A stretch of 64,000 nt of DNA from Monosiga brevicollis MX1 (Eukaryota; Opisthokonta; Choanoflagellata; Craspedida; Salpingoecidae): contig NW_001865039.1 in the NCBI RefSeq assembly GCF_000002865.3, positions 3,036,835-3,100,834 on the forward strand, read 5' to 3'. Shown one piece after another: positions 25,848 through 37,215 of the stretch. Position 1 is the stretch's first letter. Each line of letters opens with the position of its first letter. Position numbers and translations under genes: made by a program. Below the pieces are notes generated by a model, which made no database searches, was not told the origin of the DNA, and saw only the letters and a program-made list of their open reading frames with translations.

Positions 25848-26626
25848 TGTGGCTAACGGCAAACAACAAGAGAAAGCATTGACCAGAGAAAGGGACACGC
25901 AGCAACACGGGTGGCCGCAGTCAGTCAACGCAGGCGAGAAAGCCAGTCGAAAGGTGCTTGCTTGGTGGTGCCCGCCAAGCCTACGCCCAGCGCATTGCCT
26001 ACCTGCTGCTTGCGTTTTGCTCGGTTATTAGATTGTTTGGTCAACCGTAACCGTCGCAACCCCGGTGAAGATGAGGGAGAAGAGAGTCACCCGCCGCCCG
26101 CGATGCCGTTGACCCGACTGCAAGTAAAAAGCCAAAAGACACACACGTGTGTGTTTCTCTCTTCTCTCTTCTCTCTCTCTCGGTTTCTCTCGCTCTCTCG
26201 CACTTCTTGGACGCGTGGTTAATATCTGACAATTAAGCTGACATTGATAAAGTGTGACGTATCCAGACTTGTTATAAATGTGTGCTCTTTGATACACTTG
26301 AGCGTGATTATCACGAGCACACCAAATCCTTCCTCCTGTTGGGCAATGCCCATCACGCGCGATCGCAGAGAGCCCCCTACGGATCTGCTCAGGCGTGATG
26401 CCCATCATCACCATCACCATCATTAAGCTGTGGCGATGGAAATGGAATGGGTCATGGCCGAGCCAATGAAGCGCAAAGTTTTTTGCGAGTTCAGACCCCC
26501 GCCCCGCCTCTCCTTCTCCATGAACGGGGCGAACCATCGACCAAGCGCCACGCACAGAACCTTTGGACACAATCTGTGAAATGACATCCTCGTATTTTGA
26601 AATTTCCACACACATTCACACACACA

Positions 26627-26675
<49 letters not shown>

Positions 26676-26916
26676 TCTCTCTCTTTGTTTCTTTTCTCTT
26701 TTTTTTTTTTTGAATTTTCTCTCTCTCTCTCTCTTTCTTGACACTCACACACACAGGTATCAATACACACACAAACGCAGACCTAAACACAAGCGCACAA
26801 CGCGGCTGGGGTTTTGGCGGTCGACGAGCAGGCGGTGTGTGGGCAGAGAGGGGTTTGCCAGGTTCATTGGTTGGGCTAGCTACCTTTGAGACTAGAGGGC
26901 GTGGAGTGCTGGAAAT
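25848..26916. other. Divergent spacer between UTP4 and the PAQR gene
   Basis: It holds both promoters. A CT repeat (26627-26691) is followed by T-rich and CT-rich DNA and CA units about 150-290 bp before the PAQR start codon. A CAT triplet stretch lies near 26404-26425. No extra gene is supported. Confidence 0.5.
26627..26691. repeat. (CT)n microsatellite upstream of the PAQR gene
   Basis: A CT array lies on the sense strand of the downstream PAQR gene and is flanked by CA dinucleotides. Confidence 0.85.
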
Positions 26917-29261
26917 ATGGCTGCGACAGAGTCTCCGGTGAGCGAGGCCGGTGACGTGCCGGGTGACGCTGCGTCGTCGGGGTACGGCTCGTCTCTGCTG
27001 CGCTCGGCACAGGAGGGCTGGGACCAGGCGGTGTCTCGCGGCAGCGCCTTTCGCGGCGAACTGCGTGCCTTGCTTTCAAGTGACCTTCGTCGGATGCCCG
27101 ACGTTCAAGCCCTCGTTACCCAACGCTGGGACACGGTTGAAGAGACTTCCCGCATCATCCTGACGGCCGTACGTTTTCACGACTCGCCCGGCATGTGCCA
27201 GACGGGCAAACTCGAAGCTCACGAGCGTGACGTCCCCCGCGCAACCTCCATTCCCCATTTAGATTCTCAAAAAGTCCTCCGAGCTTCAGGCCCTGCTACG
27301 CAAACTGCCAGACCTCGAGCATTACATTGTTCAGTGCCTCGATGATTACCCAGACTGGGGCGACAAACTGCGACCCATGCTCAAGCAGGGCATCGACCCC
27401 ATCGATGCGTTTGCACAGGCCCTCCTCGCCGAGCCGTCACTGCAGCTACCTGCTGTCATCACGGCTCGCCTCGCCCGCATGCCCGATATTCGCGAAATGG
27501 TTACCCAGCGCCTGCATCAGTGGGATCAGTGCGGTGATTACATTTACGATACCTTGCAGGAAAACATGCACCGCTTGCGTGACCTCCAACGCCTGGTCGC
27601 CAACAACCTTCAGCGCTTGCCCAATGTTCAACTTCTCCTCTCTGAGCACCATCTTAGTCGTGTGCCAGCTTTGAAGAACCTGCACGTACGGCATTGTACA
27701 CCCTCGCCTCCCTTGCACGTGCTGACTCGCCTCCTGATCGCAAGCCTTCCTGACCGCCGGCTCGATGCACATGCACACACCCACGCATAGTCTTCGCCTT
27801 GGTGGCTCAAGGACAACGAGTTTATCCATACAGGTTTGGCCAACCCACCCGTCCCTTGCCTCTGCCGCTTGTTTCTTCACTGCCACCTTTCCCAACGTGC
27901 ACGCACGCACCGCACCTGGCTTAACCCTGAAATCTCGAAGATGCGGCGTCAAATCTCACGTCAGCCAATCTTGATACCAAATGCGTTCTGTGCACAGGCT
28001 ATCGGCCCGAGTCTTGGAGCTTTGGCAAAAGCCTCGAGTCCATGTTCTATCTGCACAACGAGTTTGGCAACATTTGGACGCATCTTCTGGGCTCCATCTT
28101 TTTCACTGGCTTTACGTTTTATCTGGGCCAGTTTGTCATCCACGATCATCGTTTCATGGTGCGTCTCTCCGTTTGCTCTGGCTCCCTCACGCTCTTGCCT
28201 CTCACCGCACACGTCCCACTCTCTTCTCGTTACATTGCATCATGTGTAGGATCGCATCACGTTCTTTGTGTTTTGGACGACCGCCATTGCCTGCATGTTC
28301 TGCTCCGCCGTCTTTCACACCATGTTCAGCCACTCGTACAGCGTCTATCGCCAATTTGCAAAGTCTGTATCGCATGTTCTGAGCCCGGCCTTTGCGTCAC
28401 TGCCCTTCATTCCGATGACAGGAGAGGGTATTCATTTTTCTTCTATTTTATCTCTTATTTTTTTCTCTCTCATGTTCAATTGGCTCTTTGTTGAACTGTT
28501 GCAAACTCATGCGTGCATTGGTGCCGTGGTCATGCGCAGGTTGGACTACGCTGGAATCATTCTTCTGATTGTTGGGTCGGTCGAAGCAGTGCTCTACTTT
28601 TCCTTCTACTGTTACCCAGTGCTTCAGAGCATCTACATGAGCATTACACTCCTGTGTGGTATTGCCACGAGCTATGTGACCTTTTCGTAAGTTTCTGGCC
28701 AAGCTCCCATGCTGCAAACCAGTGTATTTTGACCAATAATTTTGGCTCATGTCGCGGTCACAATTCACAGGCCTTATTTTGAAGGAAATGGGAAGAAAGG
28801 CATTCGAGTGCAAATGTTCATTGCCTTGGGTGGCACCTCGCTGTTTCCGACCCTTCACTACCTGGCGTTGGCGGGTTGGAGCCATTTTAATGCCTCCTTT
28901 GACTCGTTCTGGCTCTTTGGTGTTTCTGTACCCTTGTACCTCGCTGGTGCGGCCATCTACATCAACAAGATACCCGAACGCTTCTATCCCGGCCGCTTTG
29001 ACATTTGGCTTCATAGCCATCAAGTTTGGCACGTCTTTGTCATGCTAGCGGCTTATGCCCACTACCGGGTACGCACGCGTTTTTCTTTCTTTTTTTTTCC
29101 CCCGGCGCTCAAGTATATCACTCCAGACCCTTTCAGCTCACCCATGGCGGCCGCTTTGACACTCTCTCACCTGATGTCTCCTCAATTTGCAGTGCATTTA
29201 CAACATGAGTCACTATCGCCAAGAGTGTGGCTGCGACACAAGTTGCAGGATTGGCGCATAG
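26917..29261 (+). CDS. PAQR / adiponectin-receptor-like 7-TM protein with helical-repeat N-terminus, predicted 501 aa
   Basis: PAQR proteins are seven-helix membrane proteins; adiponectin receptors act as zinc-dependent ceramidases. Eight exons splice in phase: 26917-27168, 27263-27685, 27791-27833, 27998-28158, 28250-28362, 28540-28686, 28771-29068 and 29193-29261. The PAQR core starts at residue about 226 with WWLKDNEFIH, then GNIWTHLLG. It keeps the first zinc site in SAVFHTMFSHS and the last in WLHSHQVWHVF, with IPERFYPGRFDIW between. The C-terminus is Cys-rich (QECGCDTSC). The first 225 residues are not part of the usual family. They contain at least four copies of a short unit (RRMPDVQALVTQR, RKLPDLEHYIVQ, ARMPDIREMVTQR, QRLPNVQLLLSE) spaced about 35-70 residues apart in predicted helices. 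The join between exons 2 and 3 was judged by phase and by the family motif. Confidence 0.92.
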
Positions 29262-29876
29262 CCATTGCCAATCAGCCCGAAGATACCTTGCTGCTAGCGT
29301 GCTTTGGCACCCGTCTCCATATTACAAAAAAAAAAAATACGAATGCATCTTCTGGCCGCGCAACTTTAGGGCGTCAGAGTTGCCTGCTGTTACATTTCGA
29401 CTTGTTGTGTGTGCCTTTGTGTCTCTTTTCTGGCAGATGGTGCCCAGTCTCAAAACGCGACCCCGTTTGTTGATGTTTTTGTGTACAGAGTGCTTTTCCT
29501 GCCGGCTCGCCATTGGCCCCTCTGTATTTCTGCTGGCCTTTGCCAGTCAACGTAGGCCCGTTTTAGACAGCCATGTGCCGAGCCTCCGCCAATACCAAAG
29601 CCCTGCTTGAACCTTGTAATTGAAACCTCACTGCAATGTCATTCCTTGAGACCGATTGTAGTAATGATGATCAGATCGTTGCTTTCGAATCAAAAGCAAC
29701 ATGAGCAGGATTCCTATATCGCTTAGTCAAAGCACAAACACAAGCAGAAGGAACAATGGGATACTGTTCCCCTTGGCAGCAAGTGGCGCATCACGCAAAT
29801 CAAATCAAAAAGAAAAAAAAAGTACTGCGGGTGGGGAAGATATAGAAAGCACGCGGAAACACTGCTGGTGTGCTTA
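29262..29876. other. Convergent spacer, no gene seen
   Basis: The 3' flanks of the PAQR gene (+) and the PDHX-like gene (-). Short A-runs occur at 29325-29336 and 29812-29821. The plus-strand frame at 29227-29610 has no recognisable domain. Confidence 0.5.
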
Positions 29877-31963
29877 CTACTCAAAGTCCTTGTTGATCTG
29901 CTGTGCCATGACAACGGCCGGGTTTTGCAGATATGAAGCCAGGACCTTGAGGTACTCGGCTGCTTGATCTTGGCTGATTACGCGCTCATCACAGCTCAGC
30001 TGAAAAGTCAAAATATCACGCGGCCCAGCGTCCGGCGTTGGGCGCTTTTGGGCTGAACCGACAGCCAGGATGCTGGACTGCGGGTCATTGATGACAGCAG
30101 TAAAGTGGGTAATTCCGAACATGCCGAGATTTGAGATGCTAAAGGTCCCGCCCTGGTACTCGTGCGGTTGCAGCTTGCCAGATCGCGCTTTGGCGGCCAG
30201 CGCACCCATGGCCGAAGAGATGGCGGGCACATTGAGGGCGTCCGCATTGAAGATGATTGGAGTAATCAGACCTGCATCGATAGCCACGGCCACGGAGATG
30301 TCCACGGTGTTGTTCAGCTGAACTTCACCATCAGAACCCAGACTGGCATTCACGGCTGGTACTTGACGCAGAGCCAATGCCGCCGCCTTGATGACCATGT
30401 CGTTGACTGAAAAATTGATGCCTTGTTCTACACACAAAGGGCGAGATATGAGGCCAATCAACAAGGGTTGTTAAAGCAGCACAAGTTGGCGCCTCTCACA
30501 GCTTGCATGCCTACCTTTGAAGCGCTTGCGCATTTGCAAAAGCTCGGTGATGTCAGCCTCGCCCTTGGTGTACGTGTGAGGCTTGGTGCCCTATCGTCAC
30601 AAACGCACAAGCGAGCAATAGCATAAGGTTGAAACGGATGAGTTGACAGGAGCCAAGATTGAGACGCATCAGTAATTCATCAGTATATAACAAGGGCCTG
30701 TCATACCTTGCTTTCCGTCAAACGCTTGCTAATGGTCTTGCGCATGTTTGAGGCGGGAATGTCGCGATGACCCCGACCCTTGCGCTTGCGGGCACTGGTG
30801 GTTGACGTTTTCGCGGCAGCCTTGTCGTCTTTTTTCTTCTCTGTACCAGCCGACTTGGAGGCGGCTGACTTGGCTGAGGTTGGCTCGGATTTAGCCGAGG
30901 TCGAAGGTTTGGCAGCGGGCATTTCGCCGGCCATAAAGGCCAGCACATCGCCCTTCAAGAGGTAGTTCTTGGGACCAGTTGCCGGGATCTGACTCACGTC
31001 CAAACCATGCTTGTCCACCAGCGCACGCACGGCGGGACTGAGGGGGCGTGTGGTTGGCTGGCCGCCAGGCGTAGCTTGCGCTGCCGAGCCCTGCGCTGCC
31101 GAGCCCTGCGCTGCCGAGCCCTGCGCTGCAGCCGAGGGCGCCTCGGTCTGGGCCTCGGCCTGTGTCTGTGAGTCGGCCTTTGCAGCAGGCTTGCTTTCGG
31201 CAGGCTGCTCATCCACCTCCTGCACCTCTTCATCGGCAGACTCAGTCATGTAGCCGACGATGGTGTTCAGAGGGATGCCCGAGGTACCGTCGCCAATCTG
31301 CGTCCAAGCACCGGTATCAGACACATGTGTCATACTGCACTGGATTGGGGCGCGGTGGAGGATGGCTGTAGACGGGAGCAGACAGTAAATCAACGGAATG
31401 GGCAAGCATGAAGGTCGTACAATAATTTTGCGAAGCACGCCGTCTTCAATCGATTCAACGGCCATGGTGGCCTTGTCTGTCTCAATCTCGAATAGAACAT
31501 CGCCCGTCATAATTTCGTCACCTAAAGCAAAGCAGCAAGTCACGGAAACGTGCGTCAGAGTGCACAGCTGGTGGAACCTGACCGGCTGGGCTTGGGTGAG
31601 AGGCCTGCTTGGCCACGAACCTTCTTGAGCCTTCCAGGCCACAATGCTGCCCTCGGTCATGGTAGGGGAGAGCGCGGGCAGACGGACGGGGATGGTATCT
31701 GCTTGGGCAGGCGATTTGACATCAGCATGGCCATGTCAGGCAGTCGGGGACACTTGAAACGTGGGCGCAAGGGTGCTGAGTCAGGAGACAAAACAGCAAG
31801 GATCGCTGCGTGCGGAGGCCCACACGAGCAAAGAGGACGCACCCAGGGTGGGGCGGCTCAGATGCAAACGAGCAGCACCCAGCGCGTGGATGCTGCTGGC
31901 GCTCAGTTGTGCTTGCCGCCGAGCTGCAGAGCGCAGCAGCGCCGTGGTCAGCAGGCTCGCCAT
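29877..31963 (-). CDS. PDHX: Pyruvate dehydrogenase complex protein X-like (E2-type fold without catalytic His)
   Basis: This mitochondrial protein has the layout of a dihydrolipoamide acyltransferase. The ATG at 31963 opens an Arg/Ser/Ala-rich presequence (MASLLTTALLRSAARRQAQL). A lipoyl domain follows (IPVRLPALSPTMTEG and, in the next exon, the lipoyl-lysine motif ETDKATM). Then come a charged Ala/Gln/Glu linker and a peripheral-subunit (E3)-binding domain (LSPAVRALVDKHGLDVSQI). A second Lys/Ser/Ala linker leads to the acyltransferase-fold domain (INFSVNDMVIKAAALAL, FSISNLGMFGI). True E2 enzymes end with DHRxxDG. Here the site reads SCDERVISQD, so His is Glu and the Asp-Gly is gone. Animal PDHX has likewise lost this site, so the likely role is docking E3 rather than acetyl transfer. 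The stop is at 29877-29879. The linker holds a 15-bp tandem repeat encoding AQGSA. A divergent E2 of another 2-oxoacid complex is the alternative. Confidence 0.85.
31077..31128. repeat. 15-bp coding tandem repeat (Ala-Gln-Gly-Ser-Ala)
   Basis: Three perfect 15-bp copies plus a partial one lie in the linker between the lipoyl and E3-binding domains of the PDHX-like gene. Such linkers are normally flexible and variable in length. Confidence 0.85.
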
Positions 31964-33210
31964 GTCGATTGGTCGAGGCGCAGCTGAGGAGGCAGAGGGG
32001 CTGCAGGGCGGGCAAACTGCACACAGCACTCAACGCGCGTGTGGCGTGCCCTTTTGAGAAACCTACACCCAGCAAAGCAAAATACCATGTGTATGAACCC
32101 AGGGCCAGATGGCAGGCAGCAGCACTCAGCAGCTTCAGCCAGCACACGCCGCGGCTGAGAGTCTCGCGTGTCAGCATCAAGAATCACCCGACCCAATCAA
32201 TCGTGTGACCACAACACGACACAAGCACCCAAAAGAAAAAGAACACGACTCAGCGGCGAGAACCACCCGCAAACACCAGCAGCTCGACCCATGTCTCATG
32301 ACCCATGAGGCCGCAGCTGTGTACGACCTGTCCACTGCGCAGGCCGGAAGCCAGGCGCTGCCGTTTGCTGGCCCAGGAGCCGCGGGGTGTTAAGCAATAA
32401 CATCGCAACCCACCACTGTTCTCCCTCTCTCACAAAATGGTTATCATTCTAATCCCATTAATGCCACTTGCAGCATTGAAAAGCTTCCGCACACAAGCTG
32501 CATTGTCAGACAAACTAGACGGATTGTCAGACTATTTTCGGGTGACATGCTGACATCGCACCATGTGTGACGTCAGATCGTGCCGTCTGTGTGAATGTGT
32601 CGTGTGTGTGTGTGTTGTGTGTTCATGCTGATGGCTGTGACGTTTTTTCATGACATTGTGATGAAATGTCAGCATGGTGGGGGGGGGGGCAGCAACGTTC
32701 CTGTAATGGGTGTAAGGGGTGGCAAGGTTGATTTCGTTTCTGGAGTCATAGTGACTGATTTTTGTTCTCGTGCCCGTGCCATCATTAGAGGGAGGCTTGA
32801 TCGATCGAGTGCCCCCCGTCGTTTGCCCGTGGTCGGATCGAGTGGCGGCTGGTTGGTTCCGTTTGGTCTTGAGCAGTATCAGCTTGACAGCGACTGTGGT
32901 CTTTCTTCCACCAACCAGTATGTACGTTGCATGCTTTCGTTGGGGTGACATCACGTCGACGCCTATGTCACAGCTGCCTGCAGCAGGACTGAGCCAACTC
33001 CCGCCGGCTGGCACCAGCCACAACAGCTGCAGGCAGCTGAGACGGTGGCTGAGGCTGGCATTTTTCTTCTTCTCCCCTTGACTTGTGTCGGCTCTTCTGT
33101 CTTTTTTTCATTTTTTCCCCCACCTTGCCCTGTCCCCAGCTCTTTTTTTTTTTTTTTTTTTTTTTTGGTCCAATCCAAGTTCGTTGGTCCTCACGCCCGA
33201 CTTGACTGCC
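31964..33210. other. Divergent spacer between the PDHX-like gene and the riboflavin gene
   Basis: About 1.25 kb that should hold both promoters. It contains a GT-rich stretch near 32596-32625, a G run at 32680-32688, an inverted repeat at 32971-33039 and a 24-nt T run at 33143-33166, 44 bp before the riboflavin-gene ATG. I looked for the conserved FMN-riboswitch core sequences and saw none. No additional gene is supported. Confidence 0.5.
32971..33039. promoter_or_regulatory. Nested inverted repeat upstream of the riboflavin gene
   Basis: Two perfect 14-bp arms pair: CAGCTGCCTGCAGC at 32971-32984 and GCTGCAGGCAGCTG at 33026-33039. A second small stem lies between them (GGCTG at 33006-33010 with CAGCC at 33015-33019). 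Each arm also contains CAGCTG and CTGCAG palindromes. It ends about 170 bp before the ATG, so it is either promoter DNA or 5' leader RNA. Function is unknown. Confidence 0.5.
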
Positions 33211-36200
33211 ATGGCGCCAATAAGCCAGTCGTCGACAACGACGTGGCAACCCAGGGATAAGCCCGACATGGCAGCCTCTTGGTTAGACCTACTCTTGCTT
33301 TGCTGATGTTTGCTTGTGGATCTATAATGCCTCGGTTGTGGTGCTGCCCTCACCTTAACCCCCGCGCCTTCCGTTGCCCCAATCCACACGTGCGGGAACG
33401 CCTTTCAGGGAACGCAGTGCCAACCACTGGGACGATGTGGTCACTGCCCTGCATCATCTTCGCCGAGGTGGCCCCGTCATTGTCATGGATGACGAATCTC
33501 GCGAGAACGAGGTACTGTCTCGTGTGCCCTCGCCTCACCCTCAACCCCCGTTAGTTGGCTCATCTCGTGCCTGCTCCCACTCGGACCCTTGAATGCAATC
33601 ACTCCGATAGGGTGATCTTGTCCTTGCAGCTGAGTTTGCGACTCGGCAAAACATGGCCTTCCTCTGCCGCCATTCTTCTGGCCTTCTATGTGCCCCGATG
33701 ACAGCCCAAAGGTACGATACGCACTCTCTCCGCGCCCGCCGCAATGCGCCTCAACCACCTCAAAACGACGCTTCCGCATCCGCTCTTCCCCTGCAAATCG
33801 TGGGCCTCACCCCTCGGCCCGCACCCCAGAGCCAAGGAGCTGGAGCTGGGGCCCATGGTCTCGGACAACACAGACCGAAACCAGACGGCGTTCACCGTCT
33901 CCGTCGACGTCATCCATGACACGACTACCGGGGCCTCTGCCGGAGACCGCGCCATCACGGCAACGTGGCTGGCCAATCCTGCTGCCACACCCACCGACTT
34001 CTCTCGCCCCGGCCACTTGTTCCCGTTGGTTGCACGCGATGGTGGCGTGCTTGAGCGCACAGGTCATACTGAAGCGTCGGTCGACCTCTGTATCCTGGCG
34101 GGCTGCACCCCCGTGGCCGTCATTGGCGAACTCATGAGCCCCGATGGCCTCATGATGCGTTTGCAAGCTTGCCGAGAATTTGCTGCTCGCTTCACCTTGC
34201 CCATCATCAACGTTGAGCAAATCATCGCCTTTCGCCGCAGCATCAATGCCGTCCCCAAGGCGTTTGCCGCCCCGGAGGTATGGCGCCACCACTTTGAGCA
34301 ATATGATTTGGGGTAGTTTGCCCTGCCGTCTCTGAATGCATGGCCTCTCTTGCATCCACTCACTTCCTGCGCCCGCCCTCTCGACCTTGGTCTCAGATGA
34401 TCAAGTTGGCACAGCCGCCACTTTCCCAGCCCACGGGCAAGCTACAGGTGTGCCGCTCCACGCACGAGCATATCATGTAGAATAGGGTGGGCGGGTTGGT
34501 GGGGCAGCCCCGTTGATGCGAGTCAAAGCGACCCAAGTCACCTCCAAGTCAAACTCATTCCGCTCTACATGTTTATTGCTCTGCGTTGTGGCGTCAAGCT
34601 TTCCGCAGAGTGCGAGCTGCCCGTGTCACTGCTGGCCCATGATGCCTTGGAGAATCACGCCAAGACCTCGCTCCCTGTTGCCAAGAGTCAGGCGACCGCA
34701 TCCCTTGGCGCTGGCGGACCATCATCGTCTACTTTTCGCCTTCGCGTACGTTTTTGGCCACACTCGCGTGATTCATGGCCGCTGCCAATCAACCTGTACG
34801 GGTTGGCTCACGCCTCCGCTTTTGGGATGGTCTCAGGTCTATACTAATTTGGAAACGGATCAAGAACACCTCGTACTTCTCAAGGGCGACGTGGAGGGAA
34901 GTAGTCAGGTTTTGACGCGCATCCACAGTGTATGCCTGACCGGAGATGTGCTGGGCAGTCTGCGGTGCGATTGTGGGACGCAATTGGCTGCTAGCCTGCG
35001 GGCTATCGCCGATGCGCCGGCCGGCATTCTCATCTATGTTACCGATCAAGAAGGTCGAGGCATTGGCTTGACCAACAAGATTCGCGCCTACCGCTTGCAG
35101 CAACACCATGGCCTGGACACTTTTGCTGCCAACGAGGCATTGGGTCTACCGCTGGACAGTCGCAACTACGATGTGGCCAACGCCGTGCTACGCGACCTGG
35201 AAGTTCAGTCGGTGGTTCTCCTAACCAACAATCCGCTGAAAGTAGACGCCATCACCACGCCGGTCCACCACGTCCAAGAATTGCGCTCCACGCCGCATCA
35301 GTCCAACTCTCAGTACCTCGAGGCCAAGCGCCGGCGCGAAGAGCAGCTGCTCACGCTCCTGCTTCAACGTGGTCTCTCGGCCGATGGCCCCAAGGCCCAC
35401 CTCGGCCAGACGCTGCAGCAGCTCTATGCCGCTGCAGAACCTCGCTCTCAGATCCACGAAGCCTTCATGGAACGCGCGCGGGTCCTCGCGCTCCGTGGCC
35501 GCGCCTCGGCCCCACCTAACCCATGGGTTGGTTGTGTGCTGGTCAATGAGGCTGGAGACATCGTGGGCGAAGGCTTTCATCATCGAGCAGGCCAGGCACA
35601 CGCTGAAGTAGAGGCCATTCGAGACGCCGCACAGCGCTACGCCAGTACGCACCGTGAGAACTATGATCCCGAGGACCTGCAGTTGTTGCGTGCAGCAGTC
35701 AGCGGCTGCACGGCCTATGTCACACTCGAGCCCTGCCACCACTTTGGTCGCACTCCGCCTTGTGATGCTCTTTTGGTCAGCAGCGGAGTGCGTCGTGTCG
35801 TCATTGCTGTGACGGATCCCGACCAGCGCGTCAACTCGGCAGGTGTCGAGTACCTTCGCGAGCAAGGCCTCGAGGTTGTGACAGACGTGTTGCGCGAAGA
35901 AGTGCTTCGTGATTTGCAGCCATACCTGCACCATCGTCGCCATCAGCAGCCATTCGTGGTGCTCAAGGCAGCCTGTAGCCTCGATAGCAAGGTGGCATGC
36001 CCCGATGGCACGTCACAGTGGATCACCAACCCAACCAGTCGACGCCAGGGCCATTGCCTGCGTGCTGAATCGCAAGCCATCCTGGTTGGGGCTACAACAG
36101 CTTTGGTAGATGACCCGCAGTTGACGGTGCGATTGGGCGAGGACGAGACGGACCTGTTTGGAGCGGAACTACGCCGTCGCTATGCTGAAAAACGGGCCAG

Positions 36201-36690
36201 CCCGCTATTGCGTGTACTGCTTGATGGGCGTGGGCGGGTGACCAAGGGGCATATTTTGAACACCGCCAACGCACCCACACTCATCTTCACCTCAGCAGCG
36301 CACTGCTCTGCCAGCAGCCGGGCGCTCTGGGCTGCCGCCCCCGCTCCTGGGATCGAGGTTGTGGATGTGCCTGCTCGCGAGGTGGACGGGCATGTGCTGC
36401 TCGATCTGCCGGCGGTGCTTCAGGAGCTCGGTCGCCGCGGCATCTTGCAGCTGCTAGTCGAGGGGGGCAGTGCTGTGCAAGGCCAGTTTTTGCAGCAGCA
36501 GCTCGTCAACGAGTTGCACCTCTTCTCTGGCCCAAAGCTGGTGGGGTGCGACGGTCGTGCGTGGCCTCAAAGCCAGTTGGCTGCCACCATTGCTGATGCC
36601 CAAGATTGGCATCTTGCTCATTTGCAACGCCACCAGAACGATGTGTATGCTGTCTATCAGCAGCCCGTAGCTCAAGCAGTATCGCCATGA
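33211..36690 (+). CDS. Fused riboflavin biosynthesis enzyme RibB-RibA-RibD/G, predicted about 924 aa
   Basis: Four activities are encoded in order. (1) DHBP synthase (RibB), from ribulose 5-phosphate: motifs DDESRENE, TGASAGDR, RPGHLFPL and HTEASVDL. (2) GTP cyclohydrolase II (RibA): zinc cysteines in CLTGDVLGSLRCDCG and the loop DQEGRGIGL. (3) Pyrimidine deaminase (RibD N-half): HAEVEAI and LEPCHHFGRTPPC. (4) Pyrimidine reductase (RibG half): SQWITNPTSRR and VDDPQLTVR. Exons are 33211-33281, 33409-33511, 33611-33711, 33830-34277, 34397-34447, probably 34599-34745, and 34837-36690. The last exon is one open frame that holds RibA, RibD and RibG together, so that part of the fusion needs no splicing model. 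RibBA is a standard bacterial and plant fusion; adding RibDG is unusual. Deaminase-before-reductase is the bacterial/plant order. The RibB-RibA junction exons are the weakest part. Confidence 0.92.
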
Positions 36691-37215
36691 TTGCCCCTGT
36701 GGCGTGCGTAGTTCTTGCAGGTACTCGACGACGAGTTCCAAGGGCAATGCGCAAATAGCTAGATGTTAGGTCATTGCAGAAGACGGATGAGAGGATAGTG
36801 TTTGACAACAATTGAGGATTGCCTGTGGCTGGCTCGGATCTTCGTTTTGTATGGTTTGGCTTTGTTTTGCTTCATTATGCGTGCAAAGAAGAAAGCAAGC
36901 TATGCCAATGAAGGCCGCCGACTTTGGCGCGCTTGAACACTCGCTTCACAACATCAATTGCGTCAACGACGCGTTCTTGTCAAAATGCACGCTCAGAGGA
37001 AGAGACAAAATAAGATACCTGGGTGAATATGTACCCAAGCAGAACGAATCCGCGTGCTCGGCAAGCTGGAACATGATAAACAAGGAAGGGGAGGGAAGGA
37101 CAAGTTGGCCTCATTACGTAGCATGATCAAGTCGACTTGAGAAAATAACAAACAGCATTAAGACTGCTGCTGTCCGGATGATGTTCATTGTGCGGCGGAC
37201 GGACATGATCCAAAA
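36691..37215. other. Convergent spacer, no gene seen
   Basis: The 3' flanks of the riboflavin gene (+) and CFAP53 (-). A 104-codon plus frame at 36812-37126 has no recognisable features. Confidence 0.5.

Noticed and set aside
32940-33210. FMN riboswitch in front of the riboflavin gene
   Set aside because: An inverted repeat is present, but none of the conserved FMN-aptamer core sequences was seen, so only a generic structured element is reported.
34513-34836. ATG-started N-terminal part of the long frame ending at 36690
   Set aside because: The upstream part has no family similarity. Homology resumes at 34837, right after a CAG acceptor, and the real start is at 33211.
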